From Clostridia bacterium (GTDB lineage: Bacteria; Bacillota_A; Clostridia; Oscillospirales; CAG-272): a stretch of DNA of 9,380 bases. Made by a program: the position numbers and the translations under genes. Under the pieces are notes generated by a model. It did not search any database and was not told the DNA's origin. It saw nothing but the letters and a program-made list of their open reading frames with translations. Positions 1 through 5,700 of the stretch are shown here, in pieces. The stretch lies in contig JAFQOB010000175.1 of assembly GCA_017395725.1 (NCBI GenBank), positions 1 to 9,380 on the forward strand, given 5' to 3'. Position 1 is the stretch's first letter; every line of letters starts with the position of its first letter.

Positions 1-1292
1 CCCGGTAACCAACACACATCATTCATAAGCCTGTTTTGCAGTTCAGCCATATAATCGCCTACACCGCGAGGCAATATATTCTTTTCAACAGCCAACGCCG
101 CCGCAGTTCCCGCCGCTTGACCAAGCATTGCACATGTTCCCATTACACGAGAAGCCGCCATTGCTACGTGTGTTACGCTTATATTTCTACCCGCGAACAT
201 AAGGTTGTCTATGTTTGCAGAGTAAAGGCATCTATAGGGTATTCCAAAGGGCGAAGGACAGTCATAATACGTCGTAGGCTCACCATTGTGGTCAAAGCCT
301 GCGGGGGGGTGATCATCTATCTGCCAGCCGCCAAATGCAATTATATCATCAAATTTTCCGCCCGACTGAACGTCTGCCTGAGTCATTATATGATCACCTT
401 CATAACGTCGGCTTTCACGTTTGCCAGGCAAAAATCCCGCCCAATCAAGCTCCCAATTATCTGCATTGTGGTCGCCGTGATTCTTTATATGATCCCAAAC
501 ACCGAAAGACAGCTTCAAAAGCTCATCTCTGATTTCCTCGGCATCCTCAATCGTATCCTGAGTACCGCCCAATTCCATCCACCAGAAATTGTTATCTCTG
601 AATTGATCGGGGTTATGGGGACGGGTTGAAAGCTGAGATTCGTCAGGGAGTACCCTTGCCCACTTGGGTGGGGTATATTTAATGGATACGGGAGTTTCTC
701 TGACTTGCAAAAGACAGGAGTTACCCATAGTTTTGCGGTCAGCATCAATGGGGGCTGCCGCCTCGTTATATTCACCTCTTGCCTCTCTGCCGAAACGGTA
801 TTTTGCACCTGTCAGCTCGGCTAAAATACTGTCTCCCGAACAGTCGATAAATATTTTCGCCGTTACCTTAACGTTGTGATACGTGGTCATCTGCCAACCG
901 TATACAGCCTCGACTGTCTTTTCGTCCTTCATATCGGCATCAAGCACCGTGCAGTTAAGGAGAGACGTTATTCCTTCCTGCATACGCACGGATTCAAATA
1001 ATACGGAATCCCATATAGGATAGTTACGCGTTGGGTTTCTATGCATATTATTCAAAATGATCTCTTCAAAAAGTCCGGTTTCTCTGCGGTTCTTCCCGTG
1101 TGCGCCCATAGGCCACATACGAACCTCGGAAGAGGCATTCCCGCCAAATACGGGTCTGTCGTGAATAATAACGACGTTTCTGCCGTGTCTTGCCGCCGAT
1201 ATTGCCGCGCACATACCCGCAAAACCACCGCCGATAACGCATATATCGGCTGAATACTCTATGTATTTCTTATTACACCTTGTATTCGCCAT
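1..1292 (-). CDS. FAD-dependent oxidoreductase (FAD_oxidored type), C-terminus beyond left edge
   Basis: The reverse strand is open from an ATG at 1292 to the window edge (430 codons, no stop). The N-terminus has a Rossmann dinucleotide fold with GGGFAG at residues 21-26, followed by a conserved FGGNASSEVR stretch (49-58). A middle segment reads FIDCSGDS, and near the edge there is a second flavin-contact block, NLMFAGRNISVTHVA...GTCAMLGQAAGTAAAL. This combination is typical of the FAD_oxidored family (PF12831), whose members are mostly uncharacterised and often sit in sugar or sugar-acid catabolic clusters. No signal peptide is seen, so it is probably cytoplasmic. The start is chosen because AGGAGG lies 8 bases upstream, inside the 3' end of the aldolase gene. 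The two genes overlap by 20 bp and are probably translationally coupled. The substrate cannot be told; oxidation of a sugar-acid intermediate is an inference from the neighbour. Confidence 0.88.
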   Translation of the reverse strand, partial: MANTRCNKKYIEYSADICVIGGGFAGMCAAISAARHGRNVVIIHDRPVFGGNASSEVRMWPMGAHGKNRRETGLFEEIILNNMHRNPTRNYPIWDSVLFESVRMQEGITSLLNCTVLDADMKDEKTVEAVYGWQMTTYHNVKVTAKIFIDCSGDSILAELTGAKYRFGREARGEYNEAAAPIDADRKTMGNSCLLQVRETPVSIKYTPPKWARVLPDESQLSTRPHNPDQFRDNNFWWMELGGTQDTIEDAEEIRDELLKLSFGVWDHIKNHGDHNADNWELDWAGFLPGKRESRRYEGDHIMTQADVQSGGKFDDIIAFGGWQIDDHPPAGFDHNGEPTTYYDCPSPFGIPYRCLYSANIDNLMFAGRNISVTHVAMAASRVMGTCAMLGQAAGTAAALAVEKNILPRGVGDYMAELQNRLMNDVCWLP

Positions 1293-2166
1293 CTGTCCAA
1301 CCTCCTGCCCGCATTGCCTTTACCAATTCTTTTTTCTGCTCTGCGTTATATCTCTTCATCGGGAAAGTAGCGTTACCCATTTCAAAGCCAACCTCTTCAA
1401 GCAACGCCTTAGCGCAAGGAATTGTTGTAAAGCTTCTTAGTGCGGTAATGATCTGCGTTACTTTATCCTGATATTTCTTTGCCATTTCCATATTGCCCGA
1501 TTTAAAATTATCGTAAATACCGCGAAACAAAGGAAACATAAAATTATAGGTTGCACCGATACCGCCGTCAGCTCCCGCCGAAAGCCCCATAAGCAACATC
1601 TCATCGGGCCCGTTCATAACGTTTATCTCGCCGTTTGTAAGCTGTTTCAGCTTCATAAGTCCGTAATAATCGGAAGACGTCCACTTGATAGAAGTAATAT
1701 TGTCAATTTTAAAAAGCTTTGCAATAAAATCGGGCGTAAGAGGAAATCCCGCCAATGGACTGTTGTAAACCATTAAGGGAATATGCACCGCATCTGCAAG
1801 TGCTTTATAATAGTTGTAAACGTCGTTTTCGTCATATCTGAAAAACAGAGGAGGAGTTGCGGATATTGCAGCAGCCCCCGACTGCTCGGCGTGTTTTGCA
1901 AGTCTTATAGCTTCGCTGAAGTCGGTACTTGCAACCTGTACTATACAGGGTTTTCTTCCGTTAACCGCATTTATTGCAGTTTCTGCCAAAATTCTTCTCT
2001 CGTCGGGACGGAGAGCAAGTCCCTCACCTGTTGCCCCTGCAATATAAAAACCGTCAGCTCCCTGACCTAAAAAATATTCTATAAGCTGTTCTACCACCTT
2101 GGTGTTTACCGATTCATCCTCGTGTAACGGTGTACAGAGGGCAGGCATTACTCCTGAAAAAAACAT
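1273..2166 (-). CDS. DapA-family aldolase, N-acetylneuraminate lyase-like
   Basis: A 297-aa class I aldolase of the dihydrodipicolinate synthase/N-acetylneuraminate lyase superfamily, of normal family length. Visible features: the pyruvate-binding GATGE loop (44-48), the catalytic tyrosine in MVYNSP (Y134), and the Schiff-base lysine in IKWTSSDYY (K161). A later stretch, NGPDEMLLMGLSAGADGGIG, resembles sialic acid lyases more than DapA. Lyases of this group cleave a 2-keto-3-deoxy (or sialic) acid to pyruvate plus an aldehyde sugar. The exact substrate is not readable from sequence; KDG-type aldolases are an alternative. The ATG at 2166 is preferred over upstream in-frame codons because AAAGGAGA lies about 9 bases before it and the product then begins at the usual family N-terminus. 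It is the first gene of a leftward operon with the FAD oxidoreductase, divergent from an AraC-type regulator. Confidence 0.9.
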   Translation of the reverse strand: MFFSGVMPALCTPLHEDESVNTKVVEQLIEYFLGQGADGFYIAGATGEGLALRPDERRILAETAINAVNGRKPCIVQVASTDFSEAIRLAKHAEQSGAAAISATPPLFFRYDENDVYNYYKALADAVHIPLMVYNSPLAGFPLTPDFIAKLFKIDNITSIKWTSSDYYGLMKLKQLTNGEINVMNGPDEMLLMGLSAGADGGIGATYNFMFPLFRGIYDNFKSGNMEMAKKYQDKVTQIITALRSFTTIPCAKALLEEVGFEMGNATFPMKRYNAEQKKELVKAMRAGGWTDGEYKV

Positions 2167-2180
2167 AACCCTTTTCTCCT

Positions 2181-2194
2181 TTATGTTGACATAA
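2181..2194. promoter_or_regulatory. Palindrome in the aldolase leader (possible operator)
   Basis: TTATGT and ACATAA form a perfect 6-bp inverted repeat around a TG centre. It lies between the predicted aldolase -10 box and the ribosome binding site, a position where a bound repressor could block transcription. The AT-rich setting makes chance occurrence possible. Confidence 0.3.
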
Positions 2195-2215
2195 AAATTT
2201 ATCCGTGATAAAATA

Positions 2216-2244
2216 ATTATATACTTTAAATAAAAAAGTCTCAA
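2216..2244 (-). promoter_or_regulatory. Sigma-A promoter of the aldolase/oxidoreductase operon
   Basis: On the reverse strand, TTGAGA (2239-2244), a 17-base spacer and a perfect TATAAT (2216-2221) form a near-consensus housekeeping promoter. Transcription would start near 2209, giving a leader of about 43 bases before the ATG at 2166. The -35 hexamer lies inside one arm of the inverted repeat at 2238-2258, which suggests regulation at this point. Confidence 0.72.
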
Positions 2245-2258
2245 CAAGCTTTTGAGAC
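2238..2258. promoter_or_regulatory. Inverted repeat in divergent promoter region, candidate regulator site
   Basis: GTCTCAA (2238-2244) and TTGAGAC (2252-2258) are perfect 7-bp inverted arms around a 7-base centre. The site is in the middle of the region between the divergent aldolase and AraC genes and covers the -35 of the leftward promoter. By position it is the best candidate for an operator. AraC proteins often bind direct rather than inverted repeats, so another regulator is possible. Confidence 0.5.
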
Positions 2259-2269
2259 AATTTTATATT
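2241..2269 (+). promoter_or_regulatory. Possible promoter of the AraC-family gene
   Basis: TCAACA (2241-2246, 4 of 6 matches to TTGACA), a 17-base spacer and TATATT (2264-2269) could drive the rightward regulator gene, with transcription starting near 2276. The match is modest. Its -35 lies in the same inverted repeat as the opposing promoter, so the two would compete or be co-regulated. Confidence 0.4.
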
Positions 2270-2296
2270 CTTTTAGTCTGTTTGGGAAATGTTATT

Positions 2297-3031
2297 ATGA
2301 AAGATGAATTAAAAATCCGAATCGGTAACGCCGAAAAAAAGTGCATACTTGGCAACGGCTTCTATTCCTCTGCTATGCCCACTCATAATCTTCACAAGCA
2401 TAACTATGCGGAAATACATATTATCGCCGGCGGAAACGCTTGTTTTAAATACGAAAACGACACCGTCTCTTTATCCGAAGGAGATATTTTTATTGTTCCC
2501 GAAAATAAACTTCACGCCTTTGAAAGCTATGATGAAAACATACTTCACACTGCATTCCTTATTGAAAGCAATTGTGAGAAAATGCTTATAAAAAGACAAC
2601 CGAAAGAGCTTTTATCTTTCTTTTTTAATGAAATTGTAGAATGTGAAAAAACAAGAAATTACGCAAAAATATCCGCATACATATCCCTAATATGCTGTGA
2701 TTTTTTTCCGGAAAGCAGTCTGGAAGCCCAAAAAATAACCGACCACGCTTTTATTATCAATAATTTCTTTTCTATGAATTATACAAAAGACTCGAATCTG
2801 TCTGACCTTGCCGCCGAGCTTCATTTCTCAAAAAAACAGACCGAAAGACTTGTTCTAAACCATACAGGAACGACCTTTAAGAAAGCAATGATTGCATATC
2901 GAATGTCTATGGCAAAGCATTTGGCAGATACAACGGATTTATCTTTTGCCGATATTGCCAAAAGAGTTGGCTACAACTCCTACAATGGTTTTTGGAAAGC
3001 GTATTCAAAGTCTTTTGGGCAAAACAGATAA
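2297..3031 (+). CDS. AraC-family transcriptional regulator with N-terminal cupin, C-terminal tail lost
   Basis: A 244-aa regulator. The N-terminal half is a cupin-type ligand domain with H33-x-H35-x-x-x-E39 followed by alternating strands and SEGDIFIVPENKLHAF. The C-terminal ~80 residues (about 164-244) hold the double helix-turn-helix of AraC/XylS proteins: LSDLAAELHFSKKQTERL, then SFADIAKRVGYNSYNGFWKAYSKSFG. Family members normally continue FGKTPSEYR...; here the frame runs into QNR and stops, because the DNA from about 3018 onward belongs to a nadE fragment. Both helix-turn-helix motifs are complete, so DNA binding may survive. The ATG at 2297 gives the usual N-terminus; an in-frame TTG at 2252 falls within the inverted repeat and is unlikely. 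The ribosome binding site is weak (GGGAAA). From its divergent position it probably controls the aldolase operon in response to a sugar or sugar acid. Confidence 0.85.
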   Translation: MKDELKIRIGNAEKKCILGNGFYSSAMPTHNLHKHNYAEIHIIAGGNACFKYENDTVSLSEGDIFIVPENKLHAFESYDENILHTAFLIESNCEKMLIKRQPKELLSFFFNEIVECEKTRNYAKISAYISLICCDFFPESSLEAQKITDHAFIINNFFSMNYTKDSNLSDLAAELHFSKKQTERLVLNHTGTTFKKAMIAYRMSMAKHLADTTDLSFADIAKRVGYNSYNGFWKAYSKSFGQNR

Positions 3032-3181
3032 AGACAAGCTCGGCTTTACCTATGATGTTCTCGACAAATACATCAGAACAGGCGAAATTGCAGACAAAGC
3101 CCCAAAAGAAATAATCGACAAAAAGCATAAAGCACCCCCTTCAAACTTCAGCTTATGCCATCATTTAAACCGGAAATGTAA
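3018..3181 (+). pseudogene. nadE: C-terminal remnant of NAD+ synthetase (nadE)
   Basis: In the frame one base off the AraC gene, the DNA encodes GKTDKDKLGFTYDVLDKYI followed by RTGEI and a lysine-rich stretch, the conserved last part of NAD+ synthetase including its GKTDEDxLGFTY motif. After a run of five C (3135-3139) the match continues in another frame as FKLQLMPSFKPEM followed by TAA (3179-3181), the usual NadE end. So about 50 C-terminal codons survive, with one frameshift. The ATP-binding core (SGGxDS) is absent and there is no start, so it is not functional. The fragment joins directly to the truncated AraC gene, which marks a rearrangement junction near 3017-3026. Confidence 0.8.
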
Positions 3182-3192
3182 CACAACATAAG

Positions 3193-3230
3193 AACAACTG
3201 AGCATAAAATAATACGCTCAGTTGTTTTTT
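3193..3230 (+). terminator. Rho-independent terminator after araC/nadE remnant
   Basis: AACAACTGAGC (3193-3203) pairs perfectly with GCTCAGTTGTT (3216-3226) in an 11-bp stem with a 12-base loop, followed by a T run to 3230. It ends rightward transcription. The T run overlaps the stop codon of the convergent YD-repeat gene. In the leftward direction the U tract is poor, so it may stop that transcript only weakly. Confidence 0.85.
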
Positions 3231-4476
3231 AATATGACTTATACCAAGAGTGGTCCTCTTTATGTATAATATGCTTTTCTCCATAATAAGCATAATTACA
3301 CCAACCCGAAGAAGATTCTGTACGTACTATGTTTCCTTTGTCATCATAAAAATAATTCCGCGTTGATTCACTTATGCCATAATTCTCGTCGTAATCCATA
3401 TTATACTCAAACAAACAGTTACCGTTTTTATCGTAAGAACGTTTCACTTCATTATGCAAAACAAACTCTTCGTCATCGTCAACCAAAAGCGATGTATCTA
3501 ATACGCTCAAACGATGCAAAAGCATATTCCCGTTTTTATCGTATCGGTTCTCTTCGACAATAATTTCTTCAGGTTTCTCTTTTTTTCGGGTAAGTAAATT
3601 GTATTTTCCGTCATAAGTACATTTTACAAGCTCATTTAAATCACCGTTTTTATTTGTTGTTTTTGACCAAACCACCTTACCTCCGCCGTTATATTTATAT
3701 TCAGTCAAAAAACGGCGTTGACCGTCTGCCTCAAGTAATTCGTTACTAATCTTATTCCCATTTTTGTCATAGCCGTACTTTCTTGTTAATCCTACAGCCC
3801 CGGCTTCATTAAAGCTGGTCTCCTTAATCACCCTGTTTTTATTATCATATTCATATTCAGTAGTAACAATATTATCCCTAATTACCCTAATACGATTTCC
3901 TTTTTTGTCATATTCATAACGAAAAACCACATCACTTTCTGTGCTTTTTGAAAGAATAACGTTGCCGTACTTGTCATATTCATATTCCCGTATCCTTACC
4001 TCTTTCCAAGGATTAGTCCATTTTTCAGAAGTAAGATTGCCATTTGAATCATAGGTATATTCAAAACTTGATCTAATCTCACCGCTTTTGGCATTCTTCT
4101 CAATTTTAGAAATCCACTGCCTTTTTTCATCAAAATTATATTCGGTTATTCGGTTGCCTCCGTCGTGAACCCATATTTCCTCTTTATCATAGCATACCTT
4201 AAAGTCATTCAAATAACTGATGCTATCTCTATATTCCCCAAGTTCTTTAAATAGCAGGTATGCCTCTTCGTACTTCTTTTTTTCAATAAGCATTACAGCC
4301 CTCTCATACTTCAACTGCTCTTTGGTCGGACTTACTGCAACCAAAGCGGCAACAATAAAAACAAACAAAAGCAAACAGAAAACAACAAGCATTTTCTTTG
4401 AAAAGAACTTGCCCCAATGCTTTTTTTCTTTATTATTTGTTTCATTAACCATGTCAATGTTTAAATTATTATCCAT
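3229..4476 (-). CDS. Membrane-anchored YD-repeat (RHS-like) protein
   Basis: A 415-aa protein of unknown function. Residues 1-28 are polar and end in KFFSKK. Residues 29-48 form one strongly hydrophobic helix, without a lipobox or an obvious cleavage site, so it is probably an uncleaved signal anchor with the C-terminal part outside. Residues about 53-89 (YERAVMLIEKKKYEEAYLLFKEL...) look like one or two TPR-type helices. From about 110 to the end there are some ten YD/RHS-type repeats, such as YEYDKKGNRI, YDKNGNKISN and YDDKGNIVRT. RHS/YD repeats form beta-wound shells or strips at cell surfaces, often in polymorphic toxins. Here there is no RHS core-end motif and no toxin domain, so a surface or adhesion-type role is only an inference. 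AGGCGG lies just upstream of the ATG at 4476. The gene appears to be a single-gene transcript. Confidence 0.85.
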   Translation of the reverse strand: MDNNLNIDMVNETNNKEKKHWGKFFSKKMLVVFCLLLFVFIVAALVAVSPTKEQLKYERAVMLIEKKKYEEAYLLFKELGEYRDSISYLNDFKVCYDKEEIWVHDGGNRITEYNFDEKRQWISKIEKNAKSGEIRSSFEYTYDSNGNLTSEKWTNPWKEVRIREYEYDKYGNVILSKSTESDVVFRYEYDKKGNRIRVIRDNIVTTEYEYDNKNRVIKETSFNEAGAVGLTRKYGYDKNGNKISNELLEADGQRRFLTEYKYNGGGKVVWSKTTNKNGDLNELVKCTYDGKYNLLTRKKEKPEEIIVEENRYDKNGNMLLHRLSVLDTSLLVDDDEEFVLHNEVKRSYDKNGNCLFEYNMDYDENYGISESTRNYFYDDKGNIVRTESSSGWCNYAYYGEKHIIHKEDHSWYKSY

Positions 4477-4528
4477 ACTGCCGCCTCGCTTTTGTGGTAA
4501 ATATAAACAAAACAGTTATTACGTTTTT

Positions 4529-4558
4529 ATTATACAACAGTAATTATATACAATTCAA
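4529..4558 (-). promoter_or_regulatory. Promoter of the YD-repeat protein gene
   Basis: On the reverse strand, TTGAAT (4553-4558), an 18-base spacer and TATAAT (4529-4534) lie about 50 bases before the ATG at 4476. The next leftward terminator is immediately upstream, so the gene needs its own promoter. A second TATAAT-like hexamer a few bases upstream lacks a comparable -35. Confidence 0.55.
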
Positions 4559-4570
4559 CAACATTATGTA

Positions 4571-4616
4571 AATAAAAACCTACCATAGAATCACACAATC
4601 AATCTATGGTAGGTTT
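4571..4616 (-). terminator. Rho-independent terminator (leftward)
   Basis: AAACCTACCATAGA (4576-4589) pairs perfectly with TCTATGGTAGGTTT (4603-4616), a 14-bp stem with a 13-base loop. Read leftward, it is followed by TTTTTATT, as in a typical intrinsic terminator. It ends transcripts coming from the nuclease gene and possibly from the bcp operon beyond it. Confidence 0.82.
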
Positions 4617-4642
4617 ATTATTATATAAAACACAGGCTATAT

Positions 4643-4701
4643 ATAAGCCTTCTCCAGCGGAGAAGGGGGACCACGAAGTGGTGGATGAGGAGAGCATTTA
4701 T
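4643..4701 (+). repeat. Left inverted-repeat arm, double-hairpin palindromic repeat
   Basis: The arm contains two tandem hairpins: CCTTCTCC-AGC-GGAGAAGG (4648-4666) and ACCAC-GAA-GTGGT (4670-4682), then GGATGAGGAGA. It matches the right arm exactly over 4643-4693, and over 4643-4701 with one mismatch at 4694. It overlaps the stop codon of the nuclease gene at 4698-4700. Confidence 0.93.
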
Positions 4702-5081
4702 CTCTTATTATTAATCTTTAAATCATTTGCAGTTAATCCAAGACATTTCAAAATATCCTCGCATACAACATTGAAATTGGTATTAACATCCAAATTTCTA
4801 TATCTTAATACCGTAACTCCTAAGCTTCTCAAATCAGCATCCCTTTTTTCATCTGCTTGTTTGTTTTCTGGCAGTCTATGCTGTGAACCGTCAAGTTCTA
4901 TTACCACTCTTTTACTTGCAATAAAGAAATCCACAATATAATTCCCTATAGTTTTTTGTCTATTTACAGTCATAGGTAATTTTTTCAAAAAATCATACCA
5001 TAAATGCTTTTCTTCATCTGTCATATTCTTACGTAAATTTTGAGCATTGGTTTTTAGTTTTCTGTTATAATTATAAATCAT
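4698..5081 (-). CDS. DUF559 family, Vsr-like PD-(D/E)XK endonuclease
   Basis: A 127-aa protein of the DUF559 family, full length for the group. It opens with the usual NAQNLRKNMTDEEKHLWYDF segment (12-31). The nuclease core follows: QKTIGNYIVDFFI with D51, then VVIELDGSQH with E62, D64 and H68, matching the D...ExD pattern of Vsr/PD-(D/E)XK folds, then RDADLRSLGVTVLRYRNLDV. The catalytic residues look intact. Members resemble very short patch repair endonucleases, but no cytosine methyltransferase gene is nearby and the biological role is unknown. An in-frame TAA just upstream makes the ATG at 5081 the first usable start. The ribosome binding site is poor: the only AGGAG is 17 bases upstream, inside the repeat arm. 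It is co-directional with the bcp operon, so read-through may help to express it. Confidence 0.88.
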   Translation of the reverse strand: MIYNYNRKLKTNAQNLRKNMTDEEKHLWYDFLKKLPMTVNRQKTIGNYIVDFFIASKRVVIELDGSQHRLPENKQADEKRDADLRSLGVTVLRYRNLDVNTNFNVVCEDILKCLGLTANDLKINNKR

Positions 5082-5089
5082 ATTTTTTT

Positions 5090-5148
5090 ATAAATGATCT
5101 CCTCATCCACCACTTCGTGGTCCCCCTTCTCCGCTGGAGAAGGCTTAT
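5090..5148 (-). repeat. Right inverted-repeat arm, double-hairpin palindromic repeat
   Basis: Exact reverse complement of the left arm over 5098-5148, with ATAAATG (5090-5096) also matching inward. A 9-base direct repeat, TTTATAAAT, occurs on both edges of this arm (5087-5095 and 5148-5156). This could be a target duplication of a single repeat insertion or simple AT richness. Confidence 0.93.
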
Positions 5149-5180
5149 TTATAAATCCTCATTTTCACGCAATTGCACGC

Positions 5181-5226
5181 CTCATCCGTCGCCTAAAGGC
5201 GCCACCTTGTCCACTGGAGAAGGCTT
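5181..5226 (-). repeat. Solitary diverged copy of the same palindromic repeat family
   Basis: It begins CTCATCC and ends GGAGAAGGCTT like the right arm, in the same orientation and 32 bp away. The inner hairpin differs: CGCC-TTTA-GGCG instead of ACCAC-GAA-GTGGT (read leftward), so pairing is kept while the bases change. The other hairpin has one mismatch (CCTTGTCC against GGAGAAGG). It lies just after the bcp stop codon but lacks a U tract, so it is not a standard terminator. It may be a non-autonomous relative of the element. Confidence 0.75.
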
Positions 5227-5233
5227 TTTGTTA

Positions 5234-5686
5234 TTACAGCTCTGCAAGTATTTCTGCCGCATTGGTATCGGGTTTTACCTTAGGCATAACCTTTTCAATA
5301 TTGCCCTCTTCGTCAATAACAAATGTGGTTCTTACAACACCCATACTTACTTTTCCGCACATTTTCTTTTCCTGCCATACGCCGTATGCTTCAATAGCCA
5401 CTCTGTCGGGGTCAGAAAGCAATACAAAGGGCAGGTCATACTTTTCAGCAAACTTAACGTGTGATGCTACACTGTCTTTACTTATACCGATAACCTCGCA
5501 ATTCTTTGTTTTAAATTCATTATACGACTCACCGAATGCGCACGCCTGACGGGTACAGCCCGGAGTATTATCCTTGGGGTAAAAATATACTACCACCTTT
5601 TTACCGCGAAAATCTGAAAGAGATACGTCGTTTCCATCTTTATCCTTTAACGTAAAATCGGGTGCTTTTTGTCCTATCTGCAACAT
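5234..5686 (-). CDS. bcp: Thioredoxin-dependent peroxiredoxin, Bcp/PrxQ type
   Basis: A 150-aa thiol peroxidase that reduces hydrogen peroxide and organic hydroperoxides using thioredoxin. It has the PrxQ-type N-terminus IGQKAPDFTLKDKDG, followed by VVYFYPKDNTPGCTRQAC with the peroxidatic cysteine C44 and the resolving cysteine C49 five residues later, as in atypical 2-Cys Bcp proteins. A further family block is VRTTFVIDEEGNI. The length is normal and no signal sequence is present, so it is cytoplasmic. AAAGGAG precedes the ATG at 5686 and overlaps the stop of the upstream gene, which is 14 bases away. It is the last gene of the sfsA operon. Given this sequence, alternative assignments are unlikely. 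Confidence 0.96.
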   Translation of the reverse strand: MLQIGQKAPDFTLKDKDGNDVSLSDFRGKKVVVYFYPKDNTPGCTRQACAFGESYNEFKTKNCEVIGISKDSVASHVKFAEKYDLPFVLLSDPDRVAIEAYGVWQEKKMCGKVSMGVVRTTFVIDEEGNIEKVMPKVKPDTNAAEILAEL

Positions 5687-5700
5687 TTTTATTTTCTCCT

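Larger units (their letters stand above)
4643..5148 (-). mobile_element. Putative mobile element: DUF559 nuclease gene between 51-bp inverted repeats
   Basis: The 51 bases at 4643-4693 are the exact reverse complement of 5098-5148. With one mismatch the match extends inward to 59 bp (4643-4701 and 5090-5148). Between the arms lies almost nothing but one gene, DUF559, whose stop codon falls within the extended left arm and whose start is 9 bp from the right arm. No transposase or recombinase is encoded and no clear target duplication flanks the whole unit. A repeat-associated nuclease gene moved with its repeats is the inference. The alternative is two independent insertions of a dispersed repeat on either side of a resident gene. 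Confidence 0.6.

Noticed and set aside
36..629. Long open frame on the plus strand
   Set aside because: It lies wholly inside the leftward FAD oxidoreductase gene, has no ribosome binding site and its peptide has no coherent family motifs.
515..808. Open frame on the minus strand
   Set aside because: It is an alternative frame of the FAD oxidoreductase gene, whose main frame carries the recognised motifs across the same bases.
2252..2296. Upstream TTG start for the AraC gene
   Set aside because: It lies inside the inverted repeat, has no ribosome binding site, and would be upstream of the probable transcription start.
2892..3191. Continuous plus-strand frame of 99 codons
   Set aside because: The first part is a shadow of the AraC helix-turn-helix region; only the part after about 3018 is meaningful, as the nadE remnant, and it is reported as such.
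4643..5148. Ordinary insertion sequence with a transposase
   Set aside because: The enclosed protein is a DUF559 nuclease, with neither a DDE, HUH nor serine/tyrosine recombinase motif, and no terminal duplication surrounds the whole unit.
4643..5226. CRISPR-like array from the three palindromic repeats
   Set aside because: Only three copies in mixed orientation, unequal spacing of about 400 and 32 bases, and no cas genes.
5094..5549. Plus-strand open frames across the repeats and bcp
   Set aside because: They run opposite to bcp, encode repeat sequence plus a shadow of the peroxiredoxin, and have no ribosome binding site.
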